From Macrococcoides equi (lineage in GTDB: Bacteria; Bacillota; Bacilli; Staphylococcales; Staphylococcaceae): a stretch of 64,000 bases of DNA. The stretch lies in NCBI RefSeq assembly GCF_047425865.1, contig NZ_CP179735.1; one strand, written 5' to 3'. A model generated the notes under the pieces. It saw nothing but the letters and a program-made list of their open reading frames with translations. It was not told where the DNA came from and did not search any database. The translations under genes were made by a program, and so were the position numbers. Positions 9,190 to 17,661 of this stretch are shown here, in pieces (positions within the stretch are counted from its first letter, which is position 1; each line of letters starts with the position of its first letter).

Positions 9190-9219
9190 AAAAAGAAACT
9201 ACATATTTACTGTAGCTTC
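9190..9219 (-). terminator. terminator of the S1-domain gene
   Basis: The stem gaaactaca / tgtagcttc (9195-9203 and 9211-9219) with a 7-base loop overlaps the stop codon region. It is followed on the minus strand by TTTTTATTTTG. Confidence 0.65.
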
Positions 9220-9581
9220 ATTCCTTTTTCAACCCATTCCGGTAATTTTTCTCGTAATGATTCAAAACCTATATTCTCTGGTTGTCTTAACTCTTCAAGC
9301 ACTGATTTTTTTTCTTTCTTTCTTTCCTGGCGTTTGAAATAATCATTTTCTTTCAAAGAAAGATTAAGTTTGCCATCTTCAGAAATATCCAGAATTTTAG
9401 CTTTAACAATTTGACCGACTGAGAGAAATAAATTTAAATTATGCACATAGTCATTCATTACTTCTGAAATATGAATCAAACCTTCAGTATGATTCTCTGT
9501 TTCAACAAACGCTCCATAAGGCTGTATACCTGTAACTTTGACTTTGATAAACTGTCCTGTTTTATACTTTTTATTCATCAT
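9207..9581 (-). CDS. yugI: S1-domain RNA-binding protein (YugI / general stress protein 13 type)
   Basis: A 124-residue protein with one N-terminal S1 domain (about residues 5-78: GQFIKVKVTGIQPYGAFVETENHTEGLIHISEV...GQIVKAKILDISEDGKLNLSLK). The tail is short, charged and lysine-rich. This is the architecture of B. subtilis YugI and of ribosome-associated small S1 proteins, so RNA or ribosome binding is likely; the exact role is not established. GAGGG lies upstream of two adjacent ATG codons, and either could be the start (MMNKK or MNKK). It follows the DUF1871 gene after a terminator. Confidence 0.85.
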   Translation of the reverse strand: MMNKKYKTGQFIKVKVTGIQPYGAFVETENHTEGLIHISEVMNDYVHNLNLFLSVGQIVKAKILDISEDGKLNLSLKENDYFKRQERKKEKKSVLEELRQPENIGFESLREKLPEWVEKGMKLQ

Positions 9582-9628
9582 CTTTATCCCTCATTTTCAA
9601 TAATATAATTTTACCATAAAAATTGGCA

Positions 9629-9663
9629 TAAAAAAAATCATGTAACTAAATTTGTTACACGAT
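9629..9663 (-). terminator. terminator of the DUF1871 gene
   Basis: A near-perfect stem (aatcatgtaac / gttacacgatt, 9635-9645 and 9653-9663) with a 7-base loop overlaps the stop codon. It is followed on the minus strand by a T-run (A-run at 9629-9636). Confidence 0.75.
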
Positions 9664-9912
9664 TTCACACGTTGCTTGAAGCTGATATATTTTATTTAAA
9701 GTAGAGATAATTTCTTCTTCATCAGGTGTCTGTTCAAAACTATGTAAAAATATATTAGATATACGCCCTACTGTTTCTTCGAACGGCAATTTTTGATGGA
9801 CAACTTCCATAATTTCGTAATACTCTAAATCCCCTTGAGTAGCGTCCTCGAGATGCATAGGATTCCAGTCATTTAAAATTTTGTACATTGCTATATTAAA
9901 GTCTGGATTCAT
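9655..9912 (-). CDS. DUF1871 family protein (YugE-like)
   Basis: A small acidic soluble protein of 85 residues (MNPDFNIAMYKILNDWNPMHL...). It has the size and pattern of the DUF1871/YugE family, which has no established function. The start at 9912 is preferred because AGAGG lies 9 bases upstream; an earlier ATG at 9921 abuts that RBS. It overlaps the stop of the membrane-protein gene upstream by 17 bases, so the two are probably co-transcribed. Family assignment is by recall of sequence pattern. Confidence 0.7.
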   Translation of the reverse strand: MNPDFNIAMYKILNDWNPMHLEDATQGDLEYYEIMEVVHQKLPFEETVGRISNIFLHSFEQTPDEEEIISTLNKIYQLQATCEIV

Positions 9913-10096
9913 ATTGATCATCCTCTAGTTTCTTCATCACTTCTGCTTCAAATACCTTAAATTTCTCTTCCTGCTTTTTAGAATTTCTGATAAACATTTT
10001 AAATGAAAGATACGCAAGCGTCATAAAAAAAATCAATGACAGGACAGCCGGTACATACTCCCACTTATTTTCCGGAAAATATAAAAATTCCATCAT
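9896..10096 (-). CDS. small single-pass membrane protein, unknown function
   Basis: A 66-residue protein with one hydrophobic helix (about residues 14-32, VPAVLSLIFFMTLAYLSFK) followed by a charged cytoplasmic-looking tail rich in K and E. I do not recognise a family. The ATG at 10096 sits 6 bases after GGGGTGA; a GTG at 10099 is an alternative. It overlaps the DUF1871 gene, which suggests a small two-gene operon. The sequence is ordinary in composition. Confidence 0.7.
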   Translation of the reverse strand: MMEFLYFPENKWEYVPAVLSLIFFMTLAYLSFKMFIRNSKKQEEKFKVFEAEVMKKLEDDQYESRL

Positions 10097-10143
10097 CACG
10101 AATCACCCCTAATCTAGTAAATTATTATAACACTAAACATTTA

Positions 10144-10183
10144 TAAAAAAAGCATAAGTCATGAACATTTCATGACTTATGCT
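10144..10183 (-). terminator. terminator distal to ppiB
   Basis: A perfect 15-bp stem (agcataagtcatgaa / ttcatgacttatgct, 10151-10165 and 10169-10183) with a 3-base loop is followed on the minus strand by seven T. It lies about 170 bases beyond the ppiB stop, with the hairpin repeat element in between, so the ppiB mRNA would carry that element in its 3' untranslated region. Confidence 0.85.
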
Positions 10184-10189
10184 TAAGAG

Positions 10190-10340
10190 GCTATCGACAA
10201 AGCGAATAGGTCCAGACAAACTGGAAGCAAATTCTTAAAATCGCTCTTTGATTTCAAGAATTTGGTGAAGTTTGACAAGGACCTGCTTTGAAGATGCCGT
10301 TTATGAAGCTATCGACAAAGCGAATAGGTCCAGACAAACT
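10190..10340. repeat. long imperfect hairpin element plus 33-bp direct repeat
   Basis: A long imperfect hairpin occupies about 10190-10305. The outer arms are aggtccagacaaact (10208-10222) and agtttgacaaggacct (10269-10284). The inner arms are agcaaattctt and aagaatttggt, and the apex is aaatc-GCTCTTT-gattt (10238-10254). Its first 33 bases (10190-10222, beginning gctatcgacaaagcgaatag) recur exactly at 10308-10340, next to the ppiB stop. The apex sequence is identical to that of another intergenic hairpin at 24160-24266. Confidence 0.8.
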
Positions 10341-10349
10341 TATAAAAAA

Positions 10350-10943
10350 TTATTTTAATACGTTAATTTTTTCAATAACAACGTCTTCTAACGGTTTATC
10401 TTGAGGCCCAACAGCTACATTCGCTATTGTTTCTAAAACGTCGAATCCTTCAACAAGTTGTCCAAAAACAGTGTGTTTTTGATCTAACCATGGTGTTCCA
10501 CCGACTTCAGCATATTTATCTACAATCTCTTCAGGCCATCCACCTTGTTTTAATTGTGATAACATTTGCGCTGGTACTTGTTTCATTTGTACGATGAAGA
10601 ATTGAGAACCATTTGTATTTGGTCCAGCATTCGCCATTGATAATGCACCATATAAATTAAATGCATTCATAGAAAACTCATCTTCGAATTTATCACCATA
10701 AATACTTTCTCCACCCATACCTGTTCCTGTTGGGTCTCCACCTTGAATCATGAAATCATTGATTACACGGTGAAAAATAATGCCCTCATAATATCCTTTT
10801 TCAGATAACTGAATAAAGTTTTCAACAGTTTTAGGTGCTACTTCAGGAAATAATTTTAACTTCATCGTACCTTTTGTAGTTATCATTTCTACTAAACGTT
10901 CATTTTCTGAAATTTCTGTATTTAATTGCGGAAAATTAGTCAT
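10350..10943 (-). CDS. ppiB: cyclophilin-type peptidyl-prolyl cis-trans isomerase
   Basis: Catalyses cis-trans isomerisation of X-Pro bonds during protein folding in the cytoplasm. The 197-residue protein has the whole cyclophilin domain: FHRVINDFMIQGGDPTGTGMGGESIYG with the catalytic Arg, then SMANAGPNTNGSQFFIV, and HTVFGQLVEGFDVLETIA. There is no signal peptide. It is divergent from kapB and has a 3' untranslated region containing a hairpin repeat. The same neighbourhood (ppiB next to kapB and mnh) is seen in S. aureus. Confidence 0.95.
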   Translation of the reverse strand: MTNFPQLNTEISENERLVEMITTKGTMKLKLFPEVAPKTVENFIQLSEKGYYEGIIFHRVINDFMIQGGDPTGTGMGGESIYGDKFEDEFSMNAFNLYGALSMANAGPNTNGSQFFIVQMKQVPAQMLSQLKQGGWPEEIVDKYAEVGGTPWLDQKHTVFGQLVEGFDVLETIANVAVGPQDKPLEDVVIEKINVLK

Positions 10944-11006
10944 ATTTATTACTCCTTCATGATATGATTATTACCATAATATATTAACACAAAAAGGATG
11001 ATAAAT

Positions 11007-11384
11007 ATGTATTTTAGACTTATGCACAAATCAGGTATTTATGTTGTCGAAAAAATTCAGGATCAATCAAATGGTGTCTTAGTTCAAGTGGTTAGCGTTA
11101 TTACCCATCCTACCCAGGGTGATTTGCATAGCCGCGGAGAAGTAGAAAATGTCTTTTTTCATGAACGTAAAGCCTTAGCTCACTATGAAAAACGTATTGT
11201 AGATCAAAATCTCTTGAAGTCATATGACCAAGAGGTTCTTCCTTATAAAGCATCATTAATTCAATCAGTAAATAAAATGGAACAAAAATTAACTTCAGAG
11301 GATACACCTTTCAATAGGAAAGCACTTGAAACTTTAAATAATCTAAAGAAAGATTATGAACGTCAATATAAAATAAATTTTTAA
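11007..11384 (+). CDS. kapB: kinase-associated protein B family (KapB)
   Basis: A 125-residue soluble protein (MYFRLMHKSGIYVVEKIQ...) resembling KapB, first described in Bacillus as a protein linked to sporulation kinase B; its role in non-sporulating cocci is unknown. The N-terminal half looks like a small beta-barrel domain, and the C-terminal half is helical and charged (KKDYERQYKINF). The start at 11007 is preferred because AAGGAT lies 7 bases upstream, whereas the ATG at 10998 directly abuts it. It precedes the mnh operon by 151 bases. Confidence 0.75.
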   Translation: MYFRLMHKSGIYVVEKIQDQSNGVLVQVVSVITHPTQGDLHSRGEVENVFFHERKALAHYEKRIVDQNLLKSYDQEVLPYKASLIQSVNKMEQKLTSEDTPFNRKALETLNNLKKDYERQYKINF

Positions 11385-11506
11385 AAATAAAATTTGACAA
11401 TTCTTTGACGTTTTTTTGTAGTAGATCTGTTTCTTCTTATTTAAGGAATAAAGGTTAAAATATCTTACTTTCCATACAAGTTGTTAATTTGAGACTGTTT
11501 TTTTAG

Positions 11507-11512
11507 TATAAT
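11507..11512 (+). promoter_or_regulatory. -10 element of the mnh operon promoter
   Basis: TATAAT lies 24 bases before the mnhA start, with a weak -35 (ttaatt, 11484-11489) at 17-bp spacing. GGGAGG for mnhA follows. Confidence 0.6.
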
Positions 11513-11535
11513 AGTATGTCTAGGGAGGTTTTTAT

Positions 11536-13908
11536 ATGCTACTTTGGATAGTCTTGCTGCCCTTCATTGCAGCATTTTTTCCAGTTTTAATACAGAAGTA
11601 TTTCTCAAAGGTACATACAGGTTGGTTCGTATTACCAGTACCTGTGATTGCTTCAATTGTCTTTTTCAGCAAGTTGAAAGCGATTCAACATGCTATATTT
11701 GAAAATCATGCATGGATGCCACATATCGGTCTTAATCTCAATTTCAAAATTGATGGTATCAGTTTATTATTTACATTACTTATTTCGATAATCGGAATAC
11801 TTGTAGTATTCTATTCCATTTCATATTTGAATAAGAGAGAGGAATTAGGTAAGTTTTATACATATTTGCTATTATTTATGGGTGCAATGTTGGGTGTTGT
11901 ACTGAGTGATAATATCTTAGCTTTATATATGTTTTGGGAACTGACAAGTATTTCAAGTTTCTTATTAATTTCGTTTTGGTATTACAAAGATAAATCCATA
12001 CAAGGTGCACTAAAATCTATGTTAATCACTGTTTTTGGTGGTTTGATGTTACTTGGTGCAATTACCATTCTCATCACTGTGTCTCATACTACCTCAATCA
12101 GTGCAATGATCGAACAATCAGCAATAATTCAACAGCACCAGTTATTTCCTTTAGCGATTGTGCTTACTCTACTAGCAGCTTTCACTAAATCAGCGCAATT
12201 TCCTTTTCACATCTGGTTGCCGGATGCAATGGAAGCACCGACACCCGTCAGTGCTTATCTACACTCTGCAACAATGGTTAAGGCCGGAATTTATTTAATT
12301 GCAAGATTTACTCCGATATATGCAGTCAGTCATGTCTGGACTTACAGTTTAATATTTATTGGTCTATTCACCATGTGTTTTGCTTCTGTAAAAGCAGTTA
12401 ACCAAAAAGATTTAAAAGGTATTTTGGCATTTAGTACAATCAGTCAATTAGGTTTAATCATGTCTTTATTAGGTATCGGCTCATTTGCGCTTTCAAAGCA
12501 GCATAATGAAATTTTTATTATTGCAATTACTGCCAGTGTTTTTCACATTTTAAACCATGCTTCGTTTAAAGGTGCACTATTTATGGCAGTGGGTATCATT
12601 GACCATGAAACTGGAACACGAGATATCAGAAAATTAAATGGATTACTCACATTAATGCCGATTACCTTTACAATTAGTTTGCTTGGGTTATTGAGTATGG
12701 CTGGTGTCCCACCTTTCAATGGTTTCTTAAGCAAGGAAATGTTTATCAGTTCTGTAGTCATTGCTGTAACTCATTTATCCAACCAACCGATAGCTGGAAG
12801 TATTGCTATCGTTCTAATGTTTATAGGTAGTATGTTTACTTTTATATACTGTATCAAATTATTAAAAGATATTTTCTTTGGTAATCCTAAGGAAAATACA
12901 AGTGAAAAACATCCACATGAAGCACCTGCAGCTATGTTAGTTTCACCCGTTATCTTAATATCTATCATGCTGGTGATTTCAATTTTACCGAATCTATTTT
13001 TGCCATTATTATCAGCAGCTACAGATAGTATTTTAAATCGACAGGTACAAATTGAACCAATTCATCATTTTCATGGCATTAATACGCCATTAATGATTAC
13101 GTTAGCCATTATTATTTTCGGTCTTCTAGCAGTAATAACATTTAAACGCTGGCATAAAATTTATTCACTTCTCCCACAACAAATTAGTTTAAATAACGGT
13201 TATGATTATTTGCTTGTACAGTCACAAAAGGTGAGTAAACGTTTAAATCAATATTTAGTTCATCAAACAATTAGATTCAGTATGACTGCTATTTTAATTA
13301 CTTTAATCATCATGACAATCTATGTTTATATTAAAGCACCGATCCATATTGAATTTGATTCTTTAGGATCTATTCATGCGTATGAAATTATTCTAGTAGG
13401 CATCATACTGATTGCTATCATCATGATTTTAAAAGCGCAATCAAGATTATTCAGTATTATCATGTTAAGTGCGATTGGTTATTCGATTGCATTATTATTT
13501 GTATTTTTCGATGCCCCCGATTTAGCATTGACTCAACTCGCCATCGAAACAATTTCAACAGCACTCTTCTTAATGTGTTTCTATCACTTACCACGTCAGT
13601 ATAGACATGATGAAAGTTCAAAATTCAAAATAATGAATCTTGTCATCGCAATACTTACGGGATTATGTGTCACAGTAATTGCACTCAGTGCTTATAGTAA
13701 TAAACTTTATCCTTCTATCGCTGAATATTACATTAAAAATGTATATGAATTAGCAGCAGGTAAAAATATGGTCAACGTTATATTAGTAGATTTTCGTGGA
13801 TTTGATACATTATTTGAGTCTAGTGTATTAGGTATTGCGGGCATTGGTATCTATACTTTAATTAGATTGAGACAGAATCGAGGTGAACATAATGAAAAGG
13901 CAAAATAA
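11536..13908 (+). CDS. mnhA: Na+/H+ antiporter Mnh subunit A
   Basis: The largest membrane subunit of the Mrp/Mnh-type multi-subunit Na+/H+ antiporter, related to complex I NuoL. The 790-residue protein (S. aureus MnhA is about 800) is a polytopic membrane protein. Its NuoL-like core includes MFWELTSISSFLLISFW, FPFHIWLPDAMEAPTPVSAYLHSATMVKAGIYL and GVPPFNGFLSKEMFI. A C-terminal NuoJ-like part follows (DAPDLALTQLAIETIST). The gene starts a seven-gene operon with overlapping reading frames. Its place between kapB and the thioesterase suggests the mnh1 rather than the mnh2 copy of staphylococci. Confidence 0.95.
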   Translation: MLLWIVLLPFIAAFFPVLIQKYFSKVHTGWFVLPVPVIASIVFFSKLKAIQHAIFENHAWMPHIGLNLNFKIDGISLLFTLLISIIGILVVFYSISYLNKREELGKFYTYLLLFMGAMLGVVLSDNILALYMFWELTSISSFLLISFWYYKDKSIQGALKSMLITVFGGLMLLGAITILITVSHTTSISAMIEQSAIIQQHQLFPLAIVLTLLAAFTKSAQFPFHIWLPDAMEAPTPVSAYLHSATMVKAGIYLIARFTPIYAVSHVWTYSLIFIGLFTMCFASVKAVNQKDLKGILAFSTISQLGLIMSLLGIGSFALSKQHNEIFIIAITASVFHILNHASFKGALFMAVGIIDHETGTRDIRKLNGLLTLMPITFTISLLGLLSMAGVPPFNGFLSKEMFISSVVIAVTHLSNQPIAGSIAIVLMFIGSMFTFIYCIKLLKDIFFGNPKENTSEKHPHEAPAAMLVSPVILISIMLVISILPNLFLPLLSAATDSILNRQVQIEPIHHFHGINTPLMITLAIIIFGLLAVITFKRWHKIYSLLPQQISLNNGYDYLLVQSQKVSKRLNQYLVHQTIRFSMTAILITLIIMTIYVYIKAPIHIEFDSLGSIHAYEIILVGIILIAIIMILKAQSRLFSIIMLSAIGYSIALLFVFFDAPDLALTQLAIETISTALFLMCFYHLPRQYRHDESSKFKIMNLVIAILTGLCVTVIALSAYSNKLYPSIAEYYIKNVYELAAGKNMVNVILVDFRGFDTLFESSVLGIAGIGIYTLIRLRQNRGEHNEKAK

Positions 13909-14320
13909 TGATGTTATTTTACAATTTTGTACGTTAGTCGTCTTTTTCATTATCGTTACGTTCGCATTCGCGATTTTTATGGGAGGTCATTATTCACCGG
14001 GTGGTGGATTCGTAGGTGGTTTATTAATATCTTCTGCCTTACTCATTATTTTAATTGCCTATGATATTAAAACATTACAGCAAATCATACCGATTGACTT
14101 CAAAAAGGTGATAGCTATCGGACTAATGTTTTGTTATGGAACACCTTTGATTAGTATTTTACAAGGGAAACCATTTTTTACACATACATTTGGTGATTTA
14201 CATTTACCTCTGTTAGGTGACCTTCATTTGCACACAGCTGTGCTGTTTGATATCGGTGTTATGCTGGCTGTCATTGGCACAACAATGACTATTATTTTAA
14301 CGATTGGAGAGAGCGAATAA
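13892..14320 (+). CDS. mnhB: Na+/H+ antiporter Mnh subunit B
   Basis: A 142-residue membrane subunit of the Mnh antiporter with four predicted helices and the conserved GGHYSPGGGFVGGLLISSA loop. The ATG at 13892 is preferred because GAGGTG lies 7 bases upstream; a GTG at 13883 is part of that ribosome-binding site. The gene overlaps mnhA by 17 bases and its stop overlaps the mnhC start by one base (TAATGG), as expected for coupled translation of complex subunits. Confidence 0.95.
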   Translation: MKRQNNDVILQFCTLVVFFIIVTFAFAIFMGGHYSPGGGFVGGLLISSALLIILIAYDIKTLQQIIPIDFKKVIAIGLMFCYGTPLISILQGKPFFTHTFGDLHLPLLGDLHLHTAVLFDIGVMLAVIGTTMTIILTIGESE

Positions 14321-14661
14321 TGGAAATATTAATCATTATCTTAAGTGGCATTCTTGTAACTTGTGGTGTCTATCTGATTCTCTCTAAAAGTTTACTCAGA
14401 ATTATTATCGGTTCATCCATCATTTCACATGCCGTCAATCTATTGTTACTGACAAGCGGTGGATTAAAAAAAGGGGCATCACCCATCTATGAAGAAAATC
14501 AGCATTATTATACTGACCCGATTCCACAAGCTTTAATTCTTACGGCGATTGTTATAAGTTTTGCAGTCACAGCATTCTTTCTCGTACTTGCCTTTAGAAG
14601 CTATAAAGAACTAGGAACTGACAATGTCTCAGATTATAAGGGGGTGCCTGATGATGAATAA
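14320..14661 (+). CDS. mnhC: Na+/H+ antiporter Mnh subunit C
   Basis: A 113-residue NuoK-like membrane subunit with three hydrophobic helices and the family motif SIISHAVNLLLL followed by YTDPIPQALILTAIVISFAVTAFFLVLAFR. It is a core part of the proton/ion path in Mrp-type antiporters. Its 3' end overlaps the mnhD start by 11 bases. Confidence 0.95.
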   Translation: MEILIIILSGILVTCGVYLILSKSLLRIIIGSSIISHAVNLLLLTSGGLKKGASPIYEENQHYYTDPIPQALILTAIVISFAVTAFFLVLAFRSYKELGTDNVSDYKGVPDDE

Positions 14662-16126
14662 TTTGATTGTATTCCCTATTATCATCCCTGCGATTACAGC
14701 AATTATTTTAATCTGTTTAGGTAAACAACCGATACTTAAAAGAATGGTGGCTTTTACTGGAGCTCTCATTACCTTAATCGTATCAATTTATCAATTTTTC
14801 CATGTGTTTAATCACGGCACTGTATATTTAGAGCTCGGCAACTGGAAAGTGCCCTATAGTATCGTTTTAGTCTCTGATATGTTGTCTGCACTACTCGTAT
14901 TAACAACAACATTTATCACCCTAATCATGATTTACTATTCATTTCAATCAATCGGTGTTGACAGAGAAACTTACTACTACTATACATCCGTAATGTTTAT
15001 GTTAACAGGTTTAAATGGTGCTTTTACAACGGGAGATATCTTTAACTTATTTGTATTTTTCGAAGTATTTCTAATAAGTTCATACGTGTTAATGATTATT
15101 GGCGGAACAAAGATACAACTGCAGGAAAGTATTAAATATATTCTCGTGAACGTTACTAGTTCTGCATTTTTCGTCCTTGCAATCGGTATGCTTTATTCAG
15201 TTATCGGTTCATTAAATATGGCAGACATGAGTAATCGAATAGCAAGTATCAAAGATCAGAACATTATCATCATCTGTGCCGTTCTATTCATCTTCGTTTT
15301 TGCAACAAAAGCCGGAATGTTTCCATTATATTTTTGGTTACCTGGGGCTTATTATGCACCACCGATTCCTATCCTCGCTTTATTCGGTGCATTGTTAACA
15401 AAAGTTGGTGTTTATGCACTGTATAGAACGTACAGCTTGTTCTTTAGCCAGTCAGGTGAATTTGTACATAATATTTTATTAATCCTTGCATTACTGACGA
15501 TTATCTTTGGGTGTATCGGTGCACTTGCCTATTATGATATGAAAAAAATTATTATCTATAACATTATGATTGCTGTCGGAGTAATTATTGTGGGTCTAGT
15601 GATATATACAAAAGATGCAACAATCGGTGGTATTTATTATTTGATTCACGACATGATTATTAAAGCAAGTTTATTTATGCTTATCGGAATTATTATAAAA
15701 ATAACTCAGCAGACAGATATCAGAAACATCGGCGGAATGATAAAGCATTATCCATTGCTCGGTTTCACATATTTTATTGCTGCACTTTCTTTAGTGGGGA
15801 TTCCACCGCTTAGCGGGTTTTACGGCAAGTATTTTATCGTTAAAGCTGCAATGAATGAAGGCTATATCATTAGTGCTATCATTGTTCTATTAAGTAGTCT
15901 AATCGTATTATTTTCAGTCATTAAAATATTTTTAAGTGTATTCTTTGGTAAAGGGGAAATTTATCCTCATCAACCTATACACAAAATGATGACAGCAGCT
16001 GTTATCATGACAATTGCTGCAGTATTATTTGGTGTAATGAGTGAGACACTTTATCCTGTTGTTGAAAAAGCTGCATTATCTATTCATGCACCAGAAACTT
16101 ATGTCAAATCTTTAGGGGTGAAATAA
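14651..16126 (+). CDS. mnhD: Na+/H+ antiporter Mnh subunit D
   Basis: A NuoN/NuoM-like polytopic subunit of 491 residues. Key segments are NLFVFFEVFLISSYVLM (glutamate in helix 5 of the family), FATKAGMFPLYFWLPGAYYAPPIPILALFGALLTKVGVYAL, and GIPPLSGFYGKYFIVKAA. Two adjacent ATGs at 14651 and 14654 follow AAGGGGGTG; the earlier frame-open ATG at 14624 has no ribosome-binding site. It ends in overlap with mnhE. Confidence 0.94.
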   Translation: MMNNLIVFPIIIPAITAIILICLGKQPILKRMVAFTGALITLIVSIYQFFHVFNHGTVYLELGNWKVPYSIVLVSDMLSALLVLTTTFITLIMIYYSFQSIGVDRETYYYYTSVMFMLTGLNGAFTTGDIFNLFVFFEVFLISSYVLMIIGGTKIQLQESIKYILVNVTSSAFFVLAIGMLYSVIGSLNMADMSNRIASIKDQNIIIICAVLFIFVFATKAGMFPLYFWLPGAYYAPPIPILALFGALLTKVGVYALYRTYSLFFSQSGEFVHNILLILALLTIIFGCIGALAYYDMKKIIIYNIMIAVGVIIVGLVIYTKDATIGGIYYLIHDMIIKASLFMLIGIIIKITQQTDIRNIGGMIKHYPLLGFTYFIAALSLVGIPPLSGFYGKYFIVKAAMNEGYIISAIIVLLSSLIVLFSVIKIFLSVFFGKGEIYPHQPIHKMMTAAVIMTIAAVLFGVMSETLYPVVEKAALSIHAPETYVKSLGVK

Positions 16127-16611
16127 TGGCAGTTCAAATGATTATTCATACCGGTCTCATTATATTATGGTGTATCCTGACCGGTTCAGTCTCATTTGGT
16201 AACATGGTTCTAGGTTATTTATTCGGTTTAATCGGCATTTACATTATGCGACCATTTTTACCCGGTGGATTTTATCTCATTCCATTTTCAAAATTTATTC
16301 GTTTGATGGGCATCTTTATCATTGAATTATTTAAAGCAAACTTAAGCGTGCTAAAAATTGTTATCGCCCCTAATGTGGATATACAGCCAGCCTTTTTTAT
16401 GTATCCTACTGAACTACGAAAAGACTGGGAAATCAGTTTATTATCACTACTCATTACTTTGACACCAGGAACAGTTGTTGTTGCTGTGAGCGATGATAAG
16501 AGTAAACTGTATATCCACGCGATTGATTTTAGTGATCTTGAATCTGAAATAAATGGTATTAAGCATTCTTTTGAAGATGCGATAAAGGAGATAGTTAAAC
16601 ATGACAACTGA
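16126..16611 (+). CDS. mnhE: Na+/H+ antiporter Mnh subunit E
   Basis: A 161-residue MnhE/MrpE subunit: two or three N-terminal membrane helices, then a cytoplasmic domain with the family segment LLSLLITLTPGTVVVAVSDDKSKLYIHAIDF. Its start shares one base with the mnhD stop (TAATG), and its end overlaps mnhF by 11 bases. MrpE is needed for full antiporter function in other systems; its mechanism is less clear than that of A and D. Confidence 0.94.
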   Translation: MAVQMIIHTGLIILWCILTGSVSFGNMVLGYLFGLIGIYIMRPFLPGGFYLIPFSKFIRLMGIFIIELFKANLSVLKIVIAPNVDIQPAFFMYPTELRKDWEISLLSLLITLTPGTVVVAVSDDKSKLYIHAIDFSDLESEINGIKHSFEDAIKEIVKHDN

Positions 16612-16909
16612 AATTATTACGATTATCATCGTTATTGCTTTGATTATCGTCTCTTGTGCGATGCTAGGAATCATTTATCGCGTCGTTAAAGGGCCTACAC
16701 TTGCTGATCGCGTCGTAGCACTTGATGCATTAGGGATTTCACTTATGGCAATGATTGCGCTATTCTCTGTTCTGCTCAATACAAAATACTATATCAGCAT
16801 CATTATGCTGCTAGGTGTACTCGCCTTTCTCGGTACTGCAGCCTTTGCTAAATTTATGGAGAAAGGAGAAATCGTTGAATATGATCGACACAATCGTTCT
16901 AATCATTAG
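16601..16909 (+). CDS. mnhF: Na+/H+ antiporter Mnh subunit F
   Basis: A 102-residue membrane subunit with three helices and the conserved RVVKGPTLADRVVALDALGISLMAMIAL motif of MnhF/PhaF. It overlaps both neighbours. Small but well conserved, it completes the membrane module with mnhG. Confidence 0.94.
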   Translation: MTTEIITIIIVIALIIVSCAMLGIIYRVVKGPTLADRVVALDALGISLMAMIALFSVLLNTKYYISIIMLLGVLAFLGTAAFAKFMEKGEIVEYDRHNRSNH

Positions 16910-17222
16910 TATGTGTTTCATTATTACCGGTGCATTACTTACTGTCATCAGTGCAATCGGTTTAATACGATTACCTGATGTGTATACGCGAGCTCATGCT
17001 GCAAGTAAATCATCAACATTAGGTGTTATGTTCATGATGTTCGGTGTATTTCTTTATTTCTTAGGTCGAGATCATCATTTCGAACCAACATTGCTGCTTG
17101 CAATATTGTTTATCTTTTCAACAGGTCCTATTGGCGGCCATTTAATCATGAGAAGTGCGTACTATTCTAAAACGCCCTATACACCGTCTACTGTAAGAGA
17201 TGATTTAAAAGATACAAAATAA
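16881..17222 (+). CDS. mnhG: Na+/H+ antiporter Mnh subunit G
   Basis: A 113-residue membrane subunit with the family motif IGLIRLPDVYTRAHAASKSSTLGVMFMMFGVFL and a C-terminal TGPIGGHLIMRSAY segment. The ATG at 16881 lies 12 bases after GAAAGGAG; a TTG at 16875 (adding Met-Asn) has better spacing and may be the true start. It is the last gene of the operon, ending just before a strong terminator. Confidence 0.92.
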   Translation: MIDTIVLIISMCFIITGALLTVISAIGLIRLPDVYTRAHAASKSSTLGVMFMMFGVFLYFLGRDHHFEPTLLLAILFIFSTGPIGGHLIMRSAYYSKTPYTPSTVRDDLKDTK

Positions 17223-17260
17223 AAAATGAGATAAGGAAAATTCCTTATCTCATTTTTTTT
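17222..17260. terminator. bidirectional terminator after mnhG
   Basis: An inverted repeat of about 12 bp (atgagataagga / tccttatctcat, from 17226 to 17253) is flanked by A-rich bases on the left and eight T on the right. It serves mnhG and the convergent thioesterase gene, whose stop lies within it. Confidence 0.9.
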
Positions 17261-17637
17261 ATAGCAATCGTACATCTTGATGTTGAAATTAAACGTTCGG
17301 CATCGTCATATACTTTAATCTCCCATACATGTATCGATTTACCCTGATGTATAATATCAGCATGAGCAAAAACTTCGCCTGAACGAACACTCGAAATATG
17401 ATTTGCATTAATCTCTAATCCTAATGGAATCTCATCTTCAGCAATCAGTAATGCTGAGCCATATGAGGCAGCTGTTTCGCATAATGCTACAGTCGCTCCT
17501 CCATGTAAGAATCCAAAAGGCTGACGTACGATATCCGTAACCGGCATCTTCATAATAAGTTTGTTTGCACTAAAACTAACCTCTTCAATTTTAAAATGTG
17601 AAATTAAACTAGGGACTTTTAATAATTCTGAATTCAT
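17245..17637 (-). CDS. PaaI-family hotdog thioesterase
   Basis: A 130-residue single hotdog-fold protein likely to hydrolyse an acyl-CoA thioester. The family signature PFGFLHGGATVALCETAASYGSA contains the catalytic HGG(x)nE arrangement. The substrate is unknown; PaaI-like members handle phenylacetyl-CoA or naphthoyl-CoA. The start at 17637 follows GGAGGG with about 5-base spacing; the upstream ATG at 17649 overlaps that site. The NhaC-type antiporter gene lies 25 bases upstream on the same strand. Confidence 0.85.
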   Translation of the reverse strand: MNSELLKVPSLISHFKIEEVSFSANKLIMKMPVTDIVRQPFGFLHGGATVALCETAASYGSALLIAEDEIPLGLEINANHISSVRSGEVFAHADIIHQGKSIHVWEIKVYDDAERLISTSRCTIAIKKMR

Positions 17638-17661
17638 GAAACCCTCCATCAGTTTTTATCT

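Noticed and set aside
10190..10340. CRISPR array
   Set aside because: Only two copies of the 33-bp repeat, 118 bp apart, inside a hairpin element; no further repeats and no cas genes.
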